Below are positions 1-10,719 of a stretch of DNA of 64,000 nucleotides, piece by piece. Source of the stretch: Bog-756 sp963777665. Lineage in GTDB: Bacteria > Actinomycetota > Acidimicrobiia > Acidimicrobiales > RAAP-2. How positions within the stretch are numbered: the first letter of the stretch is position 1; every line of letters starts with the position of its first letter. Where the stretch lies: assembly GCA_963777665.1 (NCBI GenBank), contig CAVZRJ010000003.1:558001-622000 (forward strand), given 5' to 3'. The position numbers and the translations under genes were made by a program. The notes below the pieces were generated by a model. That model made no database searches and was not told the origin of the DNA. It saw only the letters and a list, made by a program, of their open reading frames with translations.

Positions 1-31
1 GGCCTGCCGTCTGCGGTCCGGAACGCCTCTG

Positions 32-37
32 TATCGT
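32..37 (+). promoter_or_regulatory. -10 hexamer (TATCGT) for a leaderless CPBP protease gene
   Basis: TATCGT ends six bases before the GTG at 44. Transcription starting about seven bases after the hexamer would begin on that GTG. The same arrangement recurs at many genes in this window, so it is used here to choose 44 over the in-frame GTG at 38. No clear -35 element is visible. Confidence 0.5.
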
Positions 38-43
38 GTGGGG

Positions 44-970
44 GTGACCGAGCGGCCCGAACAGGCAGGGGAGGCCGCGATGGCCGCCGCCCCACCGGAC
101 CCGGGCCGGGCTCCGCCGACCCCGCTTCCACTCGCCGCGGACGCCCCGCACGAGGCGCAGAGCGCCGATGTCACCCTCGGACGCCAGCTCGCGGCGGGCG
201 CCGCTCCGGACTCGCGGCCTGCGGCCTGGATGTGGCTGGTGTTCGCCGGCCTCGGCTTCCTCGGCGGACAGGTCCTCGCCGGGCTCTTGGCCGCGGTGAC
301 CGCCGCGGTGAGTGGCAACCTCCACTCGCTCTCGACTGTTGGCACGCTGAGTGAGCCCCCGACCTGGTACATCGTCTCCACCCTCTGCGGCCTCTGGGGT
401 GGGTTCGCCGGTGCGGCGTGGCTCGCGAGCTCGGTGCGGGGCACGGGGAGCATGGTGCGCGACCTCGGGCTGCGGTTCCGGTGGATCGACCTGCTGGGTG
501 TGCCCATCGGGATCGGCGGGCAGTTCCTGGTGGCCCTCGCTTACGTGCCCATCGCCAGCCACGTCCACAACTTCCATCAGCGCTTCAACGCCCCGGGCCA
601 GCGCCTCACCGGGGGATCGCACGGCACCGCGTACGGAGTCATCGTAGTCTGCGTCGTGATCGGCGCCCCCTTCTTCGAGGAGCTCTTCTTCCGGGGCGTG
701 CTGCTCCGCTCGCTCGCCCGGTTGTTCGGAGACGTCGGACGCTGGGTGGGCCCCGCGCTCGCGATCGTGCTCAGCGGCGCGCTCTTCGGCCTGTTCCACT
801 TCGAGCCGCTCCAGCTGCTCGGCCTCGCGCTCTTCGGGGTCGTCCTCGGGCTGGTCTCGTGGACGACCGGACGCCTCGGCATGAACATGGTCGCCCACGC
901 CGCCTTCAACCTGATGGCCCTGGTCGCCGTGATCACCCCCGCCACCGTCGGGTTGCGGTCCCTGATCTGA
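44..970 (+). CDS. CPBP family intramembrane metalloprotease (CAAX protease / Abi)
   Basis: This is a polytopic membrane protein of about 308 residues. After a Pro/Ala-rich cytoplasmic N-terminus of about 60 residues come several hydrophobic helices. The family signature is intact: EELFFRG (EExxxR) near residue 212, a histidine in the GLFHF segment near 250, and HAAFN near 285; these form the glutamate/histidine site of the CPBP (CAAX prenyl protease 2-like) family. Bacterial members are involved in protein processing, bacteriocin immunity or membrane quality control, and the substrate here cannot be told. The start at GTG 44 is chosen because of the -10-like hexamer at 32-37; GTG 38 is in frame too. 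The next gene begins one base after the stop, which suggests co-transcription. Confidence 0.85.
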   Translation: MTERPEQAGEAAMAAAPPDPGRAPPTPLPLAADAPHEAQSADVTLGRQLAAGAAPDSRPAAWMWLVFAGLGFLGGQVLAGLLAAVTAAVSGNLHSLSTVGTLSEPPTWYIVSTLCGLWGGFAGAAWLASSVRGTGSMVRDLGLRFRWIDLLGVPIGIGGQFLVALAYVPIASHVHNFHQRFNAPGQRLTGGSHGTAYGVIVVCVVIGAPFFEELFFRGVLLRSLARLFGDVGRWVGPALAIVLSGALFGLFHFEPLQLLGLALFGVVLGLVSWTTGRLGMNMVAHAAFNLMALVAVITPATVGLRSLI

Positions 971-971
971 G

Positions 972-3479
972 GTGACTTCCGACCTGACCGTCGTGCCGGA
1001 CGTCTCCTCCGGGACGGAGGTCGCCGGGGTCACACTCGCCGAACCGCGAACGCACCACCCGCGGTGGCCGTCGCGGCTCACCCGGTCGTCGGCGCGGCCG
1101 GCCTTCGCCAACGCCGCCGTCGTGGTCGGGGTGACCGTGGTGGCGCTCTGCCAGCTCCACCCCTCGCTGCTCCTGGCCAACAGCACGACGGCCGGCGGCG
1201 ACACCGGGGCGCACGTGGCACTGCCCGCATTCCTCGAGGGCCACCTGCTCGTCCATGGCCAGCTGACCGGTTGGGATCCGAGCTGGTACGACGGTTTCCC
1301 CCTCTACACCTTCTACTTCCCGCTCCCCGGTCTGATCACCGTCCTCTTCAACGCGGTGATGCCCTACAACGTCGCCTTCAAGGTGGTCACGGTCCTGGGC
1401 ACGCTCCTGCTGCCGGTCTGCGCCTGGGCGTTCGGGCGGCTGGCCGGGTTGCGCGACCCGGGACCCGGGTGTCTCGCGGCCGCGACCCTTCCCTTCCTGT
1501 TCGAACCCAGCTTCTCGATCTACGGCGGCAATCTGCTCTCGACGCTCGCCGGCGAGTTCTCCTACTCACTCTCCCTCTCCATCGCCCTGCTCTTCCTCGG
1601 GGTGGTGGCCGCCGGGCTGCGCACCGGCCGCTACCGCGCGCTGGCCGCGGTCCTGTTCGCGGCCACGTTGCTGTGCCATCTGATCCCGGCGCTGTTCGCC
1701 GCCGCCGGGGCTGTGGTCTGGCTCCTGCTCGACGCGGACCTCCCCCGGATGCTCCGCGCCCGGGCCAGAGCCGCCCGGCGTCGCTGGGGGCGGCGCGTGG
1801 TCTGGGCGGTGGTGGCCGGCGCGGTCGGGGCCGGGCTCACCGCGTGGTGGTTGATTCCCTTCGCGGTCGAGCAGCCCTACACGACCAACATGGGCTACAC
1901 GAAGGTCTTCGGCTATCCCCACCTGCTCTTCCCAGGCTCCTTCCGATGGGTGCTGGCGGCCGACCTCGTCGGTCTGCTGGCCATGGTGATCCGGCGCAAC
2001 CGGGTAGCGCTGTTCCTGGTCGTGATGGCGGCCCTGTCGGCGGCGGTGATGATCCTCGACCCGGCGGGGAAGCTCTACAACGTCCGGTTCCTACCGCTGT
2101 GGTTCCTCTGCCTCTACCTGCTGGCCGGCTACGCAGTGGCCGAAGTCACCGGTGCCGCGGCCCGCATGGTCCGACGGCGACGCCTCGAGCGCTGGGTGGT
2201 GATCGTCCGGGAGCGCCTGGTCACCGCCGACTCCCTGCACTGGGCCCCGGGGATGCGGATCAGCCGGTTCCGCCGCCCCGTCCCCGCGGCGGTGCCCGCG
2301 GGTGCGGTCGTGGGCCCGCTCGTCGCCCTGGCTCTTGCCTGCGTGGCGGTGGTGCCCCCGCTGGTCGTGCCCGCCGCGACCCTGCAGCACATCGGGATCA
2401 CCGTGGGAGCCGACCAGCCGAGCGCCTGGGCCGCGTGGAACTACAGCGGCTACGAGGGCAAGCCCGCCTACCCCGAGTACCACGCGGTCGTCCAGATGAT
2501 GGCCTCGGTCGGCGCAGAGCAGGGTTGTGGCCGGGCCATGTGGGAGTACGACCCCTCGCTCAACCGGTTCGGCACCACGATGTCGCTGATGCTGCTCCCC
2601 GACTGGACCGGCGGCTGCATCGACTCCATGGAGGGTCTGCTCTTCGAGTCGGCCTCGTCGACCCCGTTCCACTTCATCAACCAGAACGAGCTGTCGCCGA
2701 ACCCGTCGGACGCGGTCGTCGGCCTGCCGTACGGCGGACTCGACGTGCCGCTCGGCATCGAGCACCTGCAGCTGATGGGAGTCCGCTACCTCCTGGCCTC
2801 CTCGACCACGGTGCAGGCCGCCGCCGCGGCGGATCCGAACGCGACCCTGGTCGGGTCGACCGGTCCGTGGAACACGGCCTACAACGGCGCGTCGCTGAAC
2901 ACGACCTGGAAGGTCTACCGGATCTCCCAATCGTCGCTGGTCGAGCCGCTCCCGGCGCGACCGGTGGTGTGGAAGGGGGTGGCGGCCCCCCAGAACAGGT
3001 GGCTGGCACCTTCGGTCGCCTGGTACGACGACCCGAGCCGGTGGGGGGTGGTCCCGGCGGCCGACGGGCCGCCCGACTGGACGCGGGTCCCGGTCGGAAC
3101 CGCCCACCCGGCGGTGACGCCCGAACCGGCGACGGTCGTCTCGGACGTCCGACAGTCCGACGGCGGCGTCTCGTTCCACGTCGACCGGGTGGGCACGCCG
3201 GTCGAGGTCCGGGTCTCGTACTTCCCGAACTGGCACGCCTCGGGGGCGGAGGGCCCGTACCGGGTGGCACCCAACCTCATGGTGGTGGTCCCGACCGGCC
3301 ACGACGTCGTCCTGACCTACGGCCGTTCGCCCGCGGACGTGGTGGGCCAACTCGTGTCCTTCGCCGCGCTGGTCGTCCTGGTGGCGCTCGCGGTGTCCGC
3401 ACGGCGGAGGCGCCGTGCCCGCCGTGATCCCCGTGCTTCACCGGGGGCCTCGCCGGGGGTGGGGGCGCCCGCCGGGTGA
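972..3479 (+). CDS. large polytopic membrane protein, GT-C / 6-pyruvoyl-tetrahydropterin-synthase-related type
   Basis: This 835-residue protein has about ten or more hydrophobic segments in its first half and again near residues 430-460, a long soluble (probably extracytoplasmic) region at about 470-790, and a last helix before a basic tail rich in Arg. An acidic GGDTGAH motif sits after the first helix, where GT-C glycosyltransferases and YfhO-like proteins carry catalytic acidic residues. Actinobacterial proteins of this shape are often annotated as '6-pyruvoyl-tetrahydropterin synthase-related' membrane proteins; the true role is probably lipid-linked sugar transfer to envelope polymers, which is inference. 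The GTG start at 972 follows the previous stop directly. The stop overlaps the GTG of the next gene by four bases (GTGA), suggesting translational coupling. Confidence 0.7.
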   Translation: MTSDLTVVPDVSSGTEVAGVTLAEPRTHHPRWPSRLTRSSARPAFANAAVVVGVTVVALCQLHPSLLLANSTTAGGDTGAHVALPAFLEGHLLVHGQLTGWDPSWYDGFPLYTFYFPLPGLITVLFNAVMPYNVAFKVVTVLGTLLLPVCAWAFGRLAGLRDPGPGCLAAATLPFLFEPSFSIYGGNLLSTLAGEFSYSLSLSIALLFLGVVAAGLRTGRYRALAAVLFAATLLCHLIPALFAAAGAVVWLLLDADLPRMLRARARAARRRWGRRVVWAVVAGAVGAGLTAWWLIPFAVEQPYTTNMGYTKVFGYPHLLFPGSFRWVLAADLVGLLAMVIRRNRVALFLVVMAALSAAVMILDPAGKLYNVRFLPLWFLCLYLLAGYAVAEVTGAAARMVRRRRLERWVVIVRERLVTADSLHWAPGMRISRFRRPVPAAVPAGAVVGPLVALALACVAVVPPLVVPAATLQHIGITVGADQPSAWAAWNYSGYEGKPAYPEYHAVVQMMASVGAEQGCGRAMWEYDPSLNRFGTTMSLMLLPDWTGGCIDSMEGLLFESASSTPFHFINQNELSPNPSDAVVGLPYGGLDVPLGIEHLQLMGVRYLLASSTTVQAAAAADPNATLVGSTGPWNTAYNGASLNTTWKVYRISQSSLVEPLPARPVVWKGVAAPQNRWLAPSVAWYDDPSRWGVVPAADGPPDWTRVPVGTAHPAVTPEPATVVSDVRQSDGGVSFHVDRVGTPVEVRVSYFPNWHASGAEGPYRVAPNLMVVVPTGHDVVLTYGRSPADVVGQLVSFAALVVLVALAVSARRRRRARRDPRASPGASPGVGAPAG

Positions 3480-4116
3480 CCGACCCCCTTGGCATGTTCC
3501 CGCTCTCGACGGTGCTCTTCCCCGCGCCGGGCTGCCGCTCCACGTCTTCGAGCAGCGCTACCGCACCCTCATGGCCCACTGCCGCGACCGCGACGGCGAG
3601 TTCGGGGTCGTCCTCATCTCCCGGGGCTCGGAGGTGGGCGGGGGCGACCAGCGGGTAGGCGTCGGCACGGTCGCCCGGATCGCCAACGTCGCCGAACTCG
3701 AGGACGGGCGACTCCTGGTGGTCGCCACCGGAGTGAGACGGATACGGGTGGAGCAGTGGCTCGACGACGACCCCTACCCGCGGGCCGTGGTCGAGGACCT
3801 GCCCGAGCGACCGCGAGCAGCAGGGGGCGCGGCCCTCGGTGACGTGCTTGCATCGGCGGAAGCGTCGCTGCGGCGGTTGCGATCGCTCCTCTCCGAGCTC
3901 GGGGACGTGCCCGCACTGCCGCCGGGCCAGCGGATCACCGGCGGCCCCGACGACATCGGCTGGCAGCTCTGCGACATGGCGCCACTCGCCGTCCTCGACC
4001 TGCAGCGGCTCCTGTCGACCGACGGGCTGCGCCAACGGATGGAGCTCCTCACCGCGCTCTGCGACGCGATGGCAGACGACGTGATCGGCCTGCTCTCGGA
4101 GGCGGGCGGCGAGTAG
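3476..4116 (+). CDS. LON-substrate-binding-domain protein, frame disrupted near base 3530
   Basis: Two overlapping frames together make one ATP-dependent protease La N-terminal (LON) domain protein. The first, from GTG 3476, encodes a start like LGMFPLSTVLFPAPG. The second continues as LPLHVFEQRYRTLMAHC and runs to 4116. Joined they reproduce the family's usual opening (MFPLxxVLFPGxxLPLHVFExRY). The switch lies in a G/C run near 3530, where one base seems to be missing. The joined protein of about 213 residues fits stand-alone LON-domain proteins, which lack the ATPase and peptidase parts; their role is not well defined. The GTG overlaps the previous gene's stop by four bases, supporting this start. 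Either the reading has an indel error or the gene is broken; error is more likely because many genes here show the same fault. Confidence 0.7.
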
Positions 4117-4146
4117 TCCGCCTCGCCGGTCCGCTCACCGCCGGAT

Positions 4147-4159
4147 CCCCCGACGGGGG
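4147..4159. terminator. short GC hairpin between the LON-domain gene and manB
   Basis: CCCCC-GAC-GGGGG forms a five-pair stem in the 72-base gap. No T-run follows, so a terminator role is only possible. Confidence 0.25.
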
Positions 4160-4173
4160 TCTGACCGAGACCG

Positions 4174-4179
4174 TAGGAT
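4174..4179 (+). promoter_or_regulatory. -10 hexamer (TAGGAT) for manB
   Basis: TAGGAT ends nine bases before ATG 4189, giving a leaderless or nearly leaderless transcript. Confidence 0.5.
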
Positions 4180-4188
4180 GGCCCGGCC

Positions 4189-5581
4189 ATGCCCTCCCTC
4201 TCCCAGGTCTTCAAGGCCTACGACATCCGCGGCATCGTCCCCGACGAGCTCAACGCCCTCCAGTTCCGGGCCATCGGGGATCGCTGCGGCCCGGTTCACC
4301 GGTGCGGACACCTTCCTCGTGGCCCGCGACATGCGCGAGTCGGGGGTGGAGCTGTCGGCAGCGTTCTCCCTCGGGGTGCGGACCGAGGGCACGACCGTGG
4401 TCGATCTCGGACTGGGCTCGACCGACCTGCTCTACTACGCGGCCGGCAGCCTGGACGCGCCCGGGGCGATGTTCACCGCTTCCCACAACCCGGCCCGCTA
4501 CAACGGGCTGAAGCTCTGCCAGTCGGGCGCCCGCCCGATCGGCCGGGACACCGGGTTGGCGGAGATCCAGGCCACGGCGGAGTCGCTCCTCGAGGACTGG
4601 GCGCACGCCGGCCCTCCGGAACCGGACCCGGGCACTCTCGGGGCCCTCGAGCACCGCTCGGTGCTCGGCGCCTACGCCGACCACGTGCGCTCCTTCGTCG
4701 ACCTCGACGTGCTCCGCCCGCTCATGGTGGTCGCCGACACCGCCAACGGGATGGGGGGCCTGGTGGTCCCCGAGGTCTTCGCAGGCCTCCCCTTCGAGGT
4801 CGACCTGCTCTATCCCGAGCTCGACGGGAACTTCCCCAACCACCCGGCCGACCCGATCCAGCCGGAGAACCTGGTCGACCTCCGCCGCGTGGTGCTCGAG
4901 CGCGGAGCGGACCTCGGCCTCGCCTTCGACGGCGACGCCGACCGGGTCTTCCTGGTCGACGAGCAGGCCGAGCCGGTCTCGGGTTCGCTCACGACCGCGC
5001 TGGTGGCCTCGTCCCTGCTCGACAAGTACCCCGGCTCCACGGTGCTCTACAACTGCATCTGCTCGCGGGTGGTGCCGGAGGTCATCGCCGAGAAGGGCGG
5101 TGTGGGCATCCGCACCAAAGTCGGTCACAGCTTCATCAAGCAGGTCATGGCCGACACCGGGGCGGTCTTCGGTGGCGAGCACTCCGGTCACTACTACTTC
5201 CGTGACAACTACCGGGCCGACTCGGGGATCATCGCCGCCCTGCTCGTGCTCGAGCTGCTGAGCGTGACCGGCAAGCCCCTCTCGGAACTGCTGGCGCCCT
5301 TCAAGCGCTACGCCGCCTCAGGAGAGATCAACACCGTGGTCGACGACCCGGCCGGCACGGTCGAGCTGCTGGCTGCCGAGGTGGCGGCCGCCGGGGGCGC
5401 GCTCGGTACGGCCGATCGCCTGGACGGGCTCACGGTGGACCGGGGGGACTGGTGGTACAACCTCCGTCCGTCGAACACCGAGCCACTGCTGCGCCTCAAC
5501 GTCGAGGCGCCGGACGAGGCCTCCTGCGCCGCCCGGGTCGCCGAGGTCGAGGCGGCGATCGCCGGCGTGCTCGGGGCCTGA
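4189..5581 (+). CDS. manB: phosphomannomutase / phosphoglucomutase, frame disrupted near base 4280
   Basis: This enzyme interconverts hexose 1- and 6-phosphates for GDP-mannose and envelope sugar synthesis. The start at ATG 4189 gives the family opening with FKAYDIRG, after which the coding frame changes near 4280 and continues to 5581. Seen in the main frame: the phosphoserine loop TASHNP, the metal-binding FDGDADR, the sugar-specificity motif GGEHSGHYYF, and the phosphate-binding C-terminal segment RPSNTEPLLR. Joined length is about 464 residues, normal for ManB. A -10 hexamer lies at 4174-4179. The neighbouring Trm112-like gene and PGI/PMI gene match the usual actinobacterial order. All catalytic motifs are intact, so the frame change is probably a one- or two-base reading error rather than a dead gene. 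Confidence 0.9.
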
Positions 5582-5678
5582 TCGCTTTGTCACACCCTCC
5601 GTCGGAGCAGCCGCCAGGCACCGCTGTCGAACCCCGGACCGCGCACCACCCAGCGCACCACCCAGAGAGGAACGCCCG

Positions 5679-5924
5679 ATGACCCTCGACCCCCTGCTGA
5701 TCGAGGTGCTGGCCTGCCCCGAGGACAAGGGCCCGCTGCTCTACTTCGCCGACGAGGACCTGCTCTACAACCCGCGTCTGCGGCGCACCTACGCGGTGCG
5801 TGACGGCATCCCGGTGATGCTCATCGACGAGGCGACCACCGTGGACGAGGGCGAGCACGACCGGCTGGTCGCCAAGGCGGCGACCGGCGGGGCCACCGAG
5901 ACCAGCCAGAGCGAGTCGGCATGA
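5679..5924 (+). CDS. Trm112 / UPF0434 family small protein
   Basis: This 81-residue protein matches the Trm112-like family: an N-terminal segment with ACPEDKGPL, a NPRLRRTYAVRDGIPVML segment ending in the conserved 'DGIPVML', and an acidic, poorly conserved tail. Only one of the cysteines used for zinc in the classical family (CP near residue 13) is present. In actinobacteria it commonly sits between the phosphomannomutase and PGI/PMI genes. A Shine-Dalgarno-like AGAGAGGAA precedes the ATG. Its stop overlaps the next start (ATGA). The function in bacteria is unknown; in eukaryotes Trm112 activates methyltransferases. Confidence 0.8.
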   Translation: MTLDPLLIEVLACPEDKGPLLYFADEDLLYNPRLRRTYAVRDGIPVMLIDEATTVDEGEHDRLVAKAATGGATETSQSESA

Positions 5925-6970
5925 CCGTGCGTACCCCGCCGCTGGACTCCCTCGACATGTGGGGTGCCACCATGGCCCTTCCGGAGCAGGTGGCCGACGC
6001 GGTGAGCGCCACCCGGGAGGTCGGAGATCTGCCCGGTCAGGACCAGGTCGAGAACGTGGTGGTCCTGGGCATGGGCGGCAGCGGCATCGCCGGCGACGTC
6101 CTGGCCGCGGTGGCGGCCCCCTTCATGGCGGTTCCGGTCGCCGTCGTGAAGGGGTACGTGCCCCCCGACTACGTCGGCACCGGGTCGCTGGTCTTCGCGG
6201 TCTCCTTCTCTGGCAACACCGAGGAGACGCTCGAGGCGGCGGCCGCCGCCTACGAGGCCGGTGCGTCGCTCGTCGTGGTGGCGGGAGGCGGCGAGCTGGT
6301 GCGCCTGGCCGGTGAGTGGAACGTGCCCGTGGTCCCGGTCCCGACTGACATCCCCCAGCCGAGGGCCGCCCTCGGGGCCATGGCCGTGCCGCCCCTGGTG
6401 CTGCTCGAGGCCATCGGGCTCTTCCCGGGAGCGGTGCAGTGGGTCGTTCAGGCCGTCGACCAGCTGCGACGCCGCAGGGACGAGCTCGCCCGCCCCGGCA
6501 GCACGGCCGAGGCGGTGGCCCACCGGATCGGCCGCACCATTCCCCTCATCCACAGCTCGCAGGATCTCGGCAAGGCCGCCGCCCTACGGTGGAAGGCGCA
6601 GATCAACGAGAACGCCAAGTGCCCGGCGTTCTGGAACCTCCATCCCGAGCTCTGCCACAACGAGCTGGCCGGGTGGGGGCAGCACGGGGACGCCACCCGC
6701 CAGATCCTGACCCTGGTCAATCTCCGCCACGACGCCGAGCATCCCCAGGTCAGCAGGCGTTTCGACCTGGCGGTCGAGGTCCTGCGCGAGGTGATGGCAG
6801 ACGTGATCGAGGTCCGGGCCTCGGGGGAGGGGGACCTCGCCCAGCTGCTGGACCTGGCCCTCATCGGGGACGTGGTCTCGCTGCACATGGCCGAAAACGA
6901 AGGCATCGACCCCGGCCCGATCCCGGTGCTCGACGAGGTCAAGCGCGACCTCAGCACAGGCAGTCGCTGA
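5921..6970 (+). CDS. SIS-domain phosphoglucose / phosphomannose isomerase
   Basis: This is a 349-residue cytoplasmic sugar isomerase of the bifunctional PGI/PMI type. The SIS domain starts near residue 45 with GMGGSGIAGD, followed by SFSGNTEETLEA, both part of the sugar-phosphate site. The C-terminal half has the family's PGI_C features, including NENAKCPAFWNLHPELCHNE, which carries the catalytic Glu/His. It would feed fructose 6-phosphate into mannose 6-phosphate for the adjacent ManB. The ATG overlaps the stop of the Trm112-like gene by four bases. A 17-base direct repeat lies across its stop codon (6959-6975 and 6981-6997). Confidence 0.85.
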   Translation: MTVRTPPLDSLDMWGATMALPEQVADAVSATREVGDLPGQDQVENVVVLGMGGSGIAGDVLAAVAAPFMAVPVAVVKGYVPPDYVGTGSLVFAVSFSGNTEETLEAAAAAYEAGASLVVVAGGGELVRLAGEWNVPVVPVPTDIPQPRAALGAMAVPPLVLLEAIGLFPGAVQWVVQAVDQLRRRRDELARPGSTAEAVAHRIGRTIPLIHSSQDLGKAAALRWKAQINENAKCPAFWNLHPELCHNELAGWGQHGDATRQILTLVNLRHDAEHPQVSRRFDLAVEVLREVMADVIEVRASGEGDLAQLLDLALIGDVVSLHMAENEGIDPGPIPVLDEVKRDLSTGSR

Positions 6971-6997
6971 CCTGGGCGAGGGCAGTCGCTGACCTGG
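6959..6997. repeat. 17-bp direct repeat spanning the PGI/PMI stop codon
   Basis: GGCAGTCGCTGACCTGG occurs at 6959-6975 and again at 6981-6997, a 22-base offset. The first copy contains the stop codon of the isomerase. This looks like a small local duplication; no function is evident. Confidence 0.6.
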
Positions 6998-7106
6998 CCG
7001 GGGCTCTCGCCGGCACCGTCCCGGCGCCTGTTTCGGCCCGGTGACAGCCGGGTGGCGACCGTGTGAACTCGTGCCCGGAACCCTGGCCGCAACCTACCGG
7101 CGGGCG

Positions 7107-7112
7107 TACACT
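7107..7112 (+). promoter_or_regulatory. -10 hexamer (TACACT) upstream of hpf
   Basis: TACACT ends six bases before the GTG at 7119, the same geometry as at other leaderless genes in the window. Confidence 0.4.
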
Positions 7113-7118
7113 CGAACG

Positions 7119-7217
7119 GTGAGCAGCGTGCGGGTCTGTGGTTGCAAGTCGATGCCAGTCGCAGGCGAAACGACCCACGTAAGGCAACTTCTCGTTGCTG
7201 AGCATGGTGCGGCTTAG
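7119..7217 (+). CDS. possible leaderless 32-codon small ORF in the hpf leader
   Basis: GTG 7119 opens 32 codons ending at TAG 7215-7217. The product begins MSSVRVCGCKSMPVAGE and has two cysteines spaced CGC. Support is only positional: it sits six bases after a good -10 hexamer and lies 296 bases before hpf. It contains a small hairpin, GCAAC-TTCTC-GTTGC (7184-7198). It could be an upstream regulatory peptide, but it could also be chance, since short open frames are frequent in GC-rich DNA. I recognise no family. Confidence 0.25.
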   Translation: MSSVRVCGCKSMPVAGETTHVRQLLVAEHGAA

Positions 7218-7513
7218 GAGTCAGTCCTGCCCGTGGCGTCCCCGGCTGTCGGGGGCGGGCGGAGAGGAGATGACGCGTGCCCTCAGTGGTCCCGCTGGGT
7301 GGGCGACCGGAAACGGCCCCCATCGCCGGGGTCCGGCCGTGGCTCTCCCGGCAGGCGAGTGTGGGGTCAAAGACCAGGTCAGCCGCACGCCGCTCACGAA
7401 TTTCCGCACCGCATCACCGCACGACACCTGAGTACAGACACCGACGACAGGACAAGGAGGCCCGGACAGCAGTTGCCGTAACACCCTGAACGCACAGCCG
7501 AGGAGGCGAACCA

Positions 7514-7876
7514 GTGGACGTAGTCATCACGCATGGCAGGAACATCGTGTCCGACGAAGTACGGGCCCTGACCGAGGAGAAGGTGCTCCGGATCGGCGGG
7601 CACTGTCCCAGCCTCGACCGTGCGGAGGTCCACTTCTCCGAGGAGCGCAACCCGAGGATCTCGGACCGCGAATGCTGCGAGGTGATCATGAGCGGCCACG
7701 GCCGGACCGTCCGGGCCCACGCCGCCGGCCGGGTGCCCCTGGTGGCGGTCGACCTCGTCGTCGAGAAGCTGCAGCACCAGCTCGAGCGGACCAAGGGCCG
7801 GGTGGTCGGGCGATCCCAGCCCCGTCACCGGCCGACCAGCACGGTCACCCTCTACCGGCGGGTGCGTACCGCCTGA
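7514..7876 (+). CDS. hpf: ribosome hibernation promoting factor (short HPF / RaiA type)
   Basis: This 120-residue protein has the HPF/YfiA fold pattern. It opens with MDVVITHGRNIVSDEVRA, has an alternating strand and helix layout, and shows the segment VVEKLQHQLERTKGR typical of the second helix. It binds the 30S decoding region and inactivates ribosomes under stress. It lacks the C-terminal extension of long HPF, so it is the short form. The GTG start is supported by GAGGAGG eight bases upstream. It stands immediately before secA, as is common in actinobacteria. Confidence 0.85.
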   Translation: MDVVITHGRNIVSDEVRALTEEKVLRIGGHCPSLDRAEVHFSEERNPRISDRECCEVIMSGHGRTVRAHAAGRVPLVAVDLVVEKLQHQLERTKGRVVGRSQPRHRPTSTVTLYRRVRTA

Positions 7877-7937
7877 CCACACCCGCAGCCGGCTCGCCGA
7901 CGGTGGTGCCGCCGAGGCTGGGCTGCGCCCCCGACGG

Positions 7938-7943
7938 TAGAGT
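7938..7943 (+). promoter_or_regulatory. -10 hexamer (TAGAGT) for secA
   Basis: TAGAGT ends nine bases before ATG 7953, implying a very short or absent leader for secA. The upstream in-frame GTG at 7944 directly abuts the hexamer and is less likely to be the start. Confidence 0.5.
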
Positions 7944-7952
7944 GTGGTCCCC

Positions 7953-10718
<2,766 letters not shown>

Positions 10719-10719
10719 G

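Larger units (their letters stand above)
6971..7513 (+). other. 540-bp non-coding leader region before hpf
   Basis: No conserved gene is visible. The stretch holds the second copy of a 17-base repeat, a -10-like TACACT at 7107-7112, a possible 32-codon leaderless ORF (7119-7217) and several GC-rich segments that could fold. Hpf is usually stress-regulated, so a long 5' leader with more than one promoter is plausible. I could not match it to a known riboswitch by eye. Confidence 0.5.

Noticed and set aside
2091..3350. Long minus-strand open frame opposite the membrane protein
   Set aside because: It is His/Arg/Asp-rich, with no motifs and no start signal, a typical shadow in GC-rich DNA.
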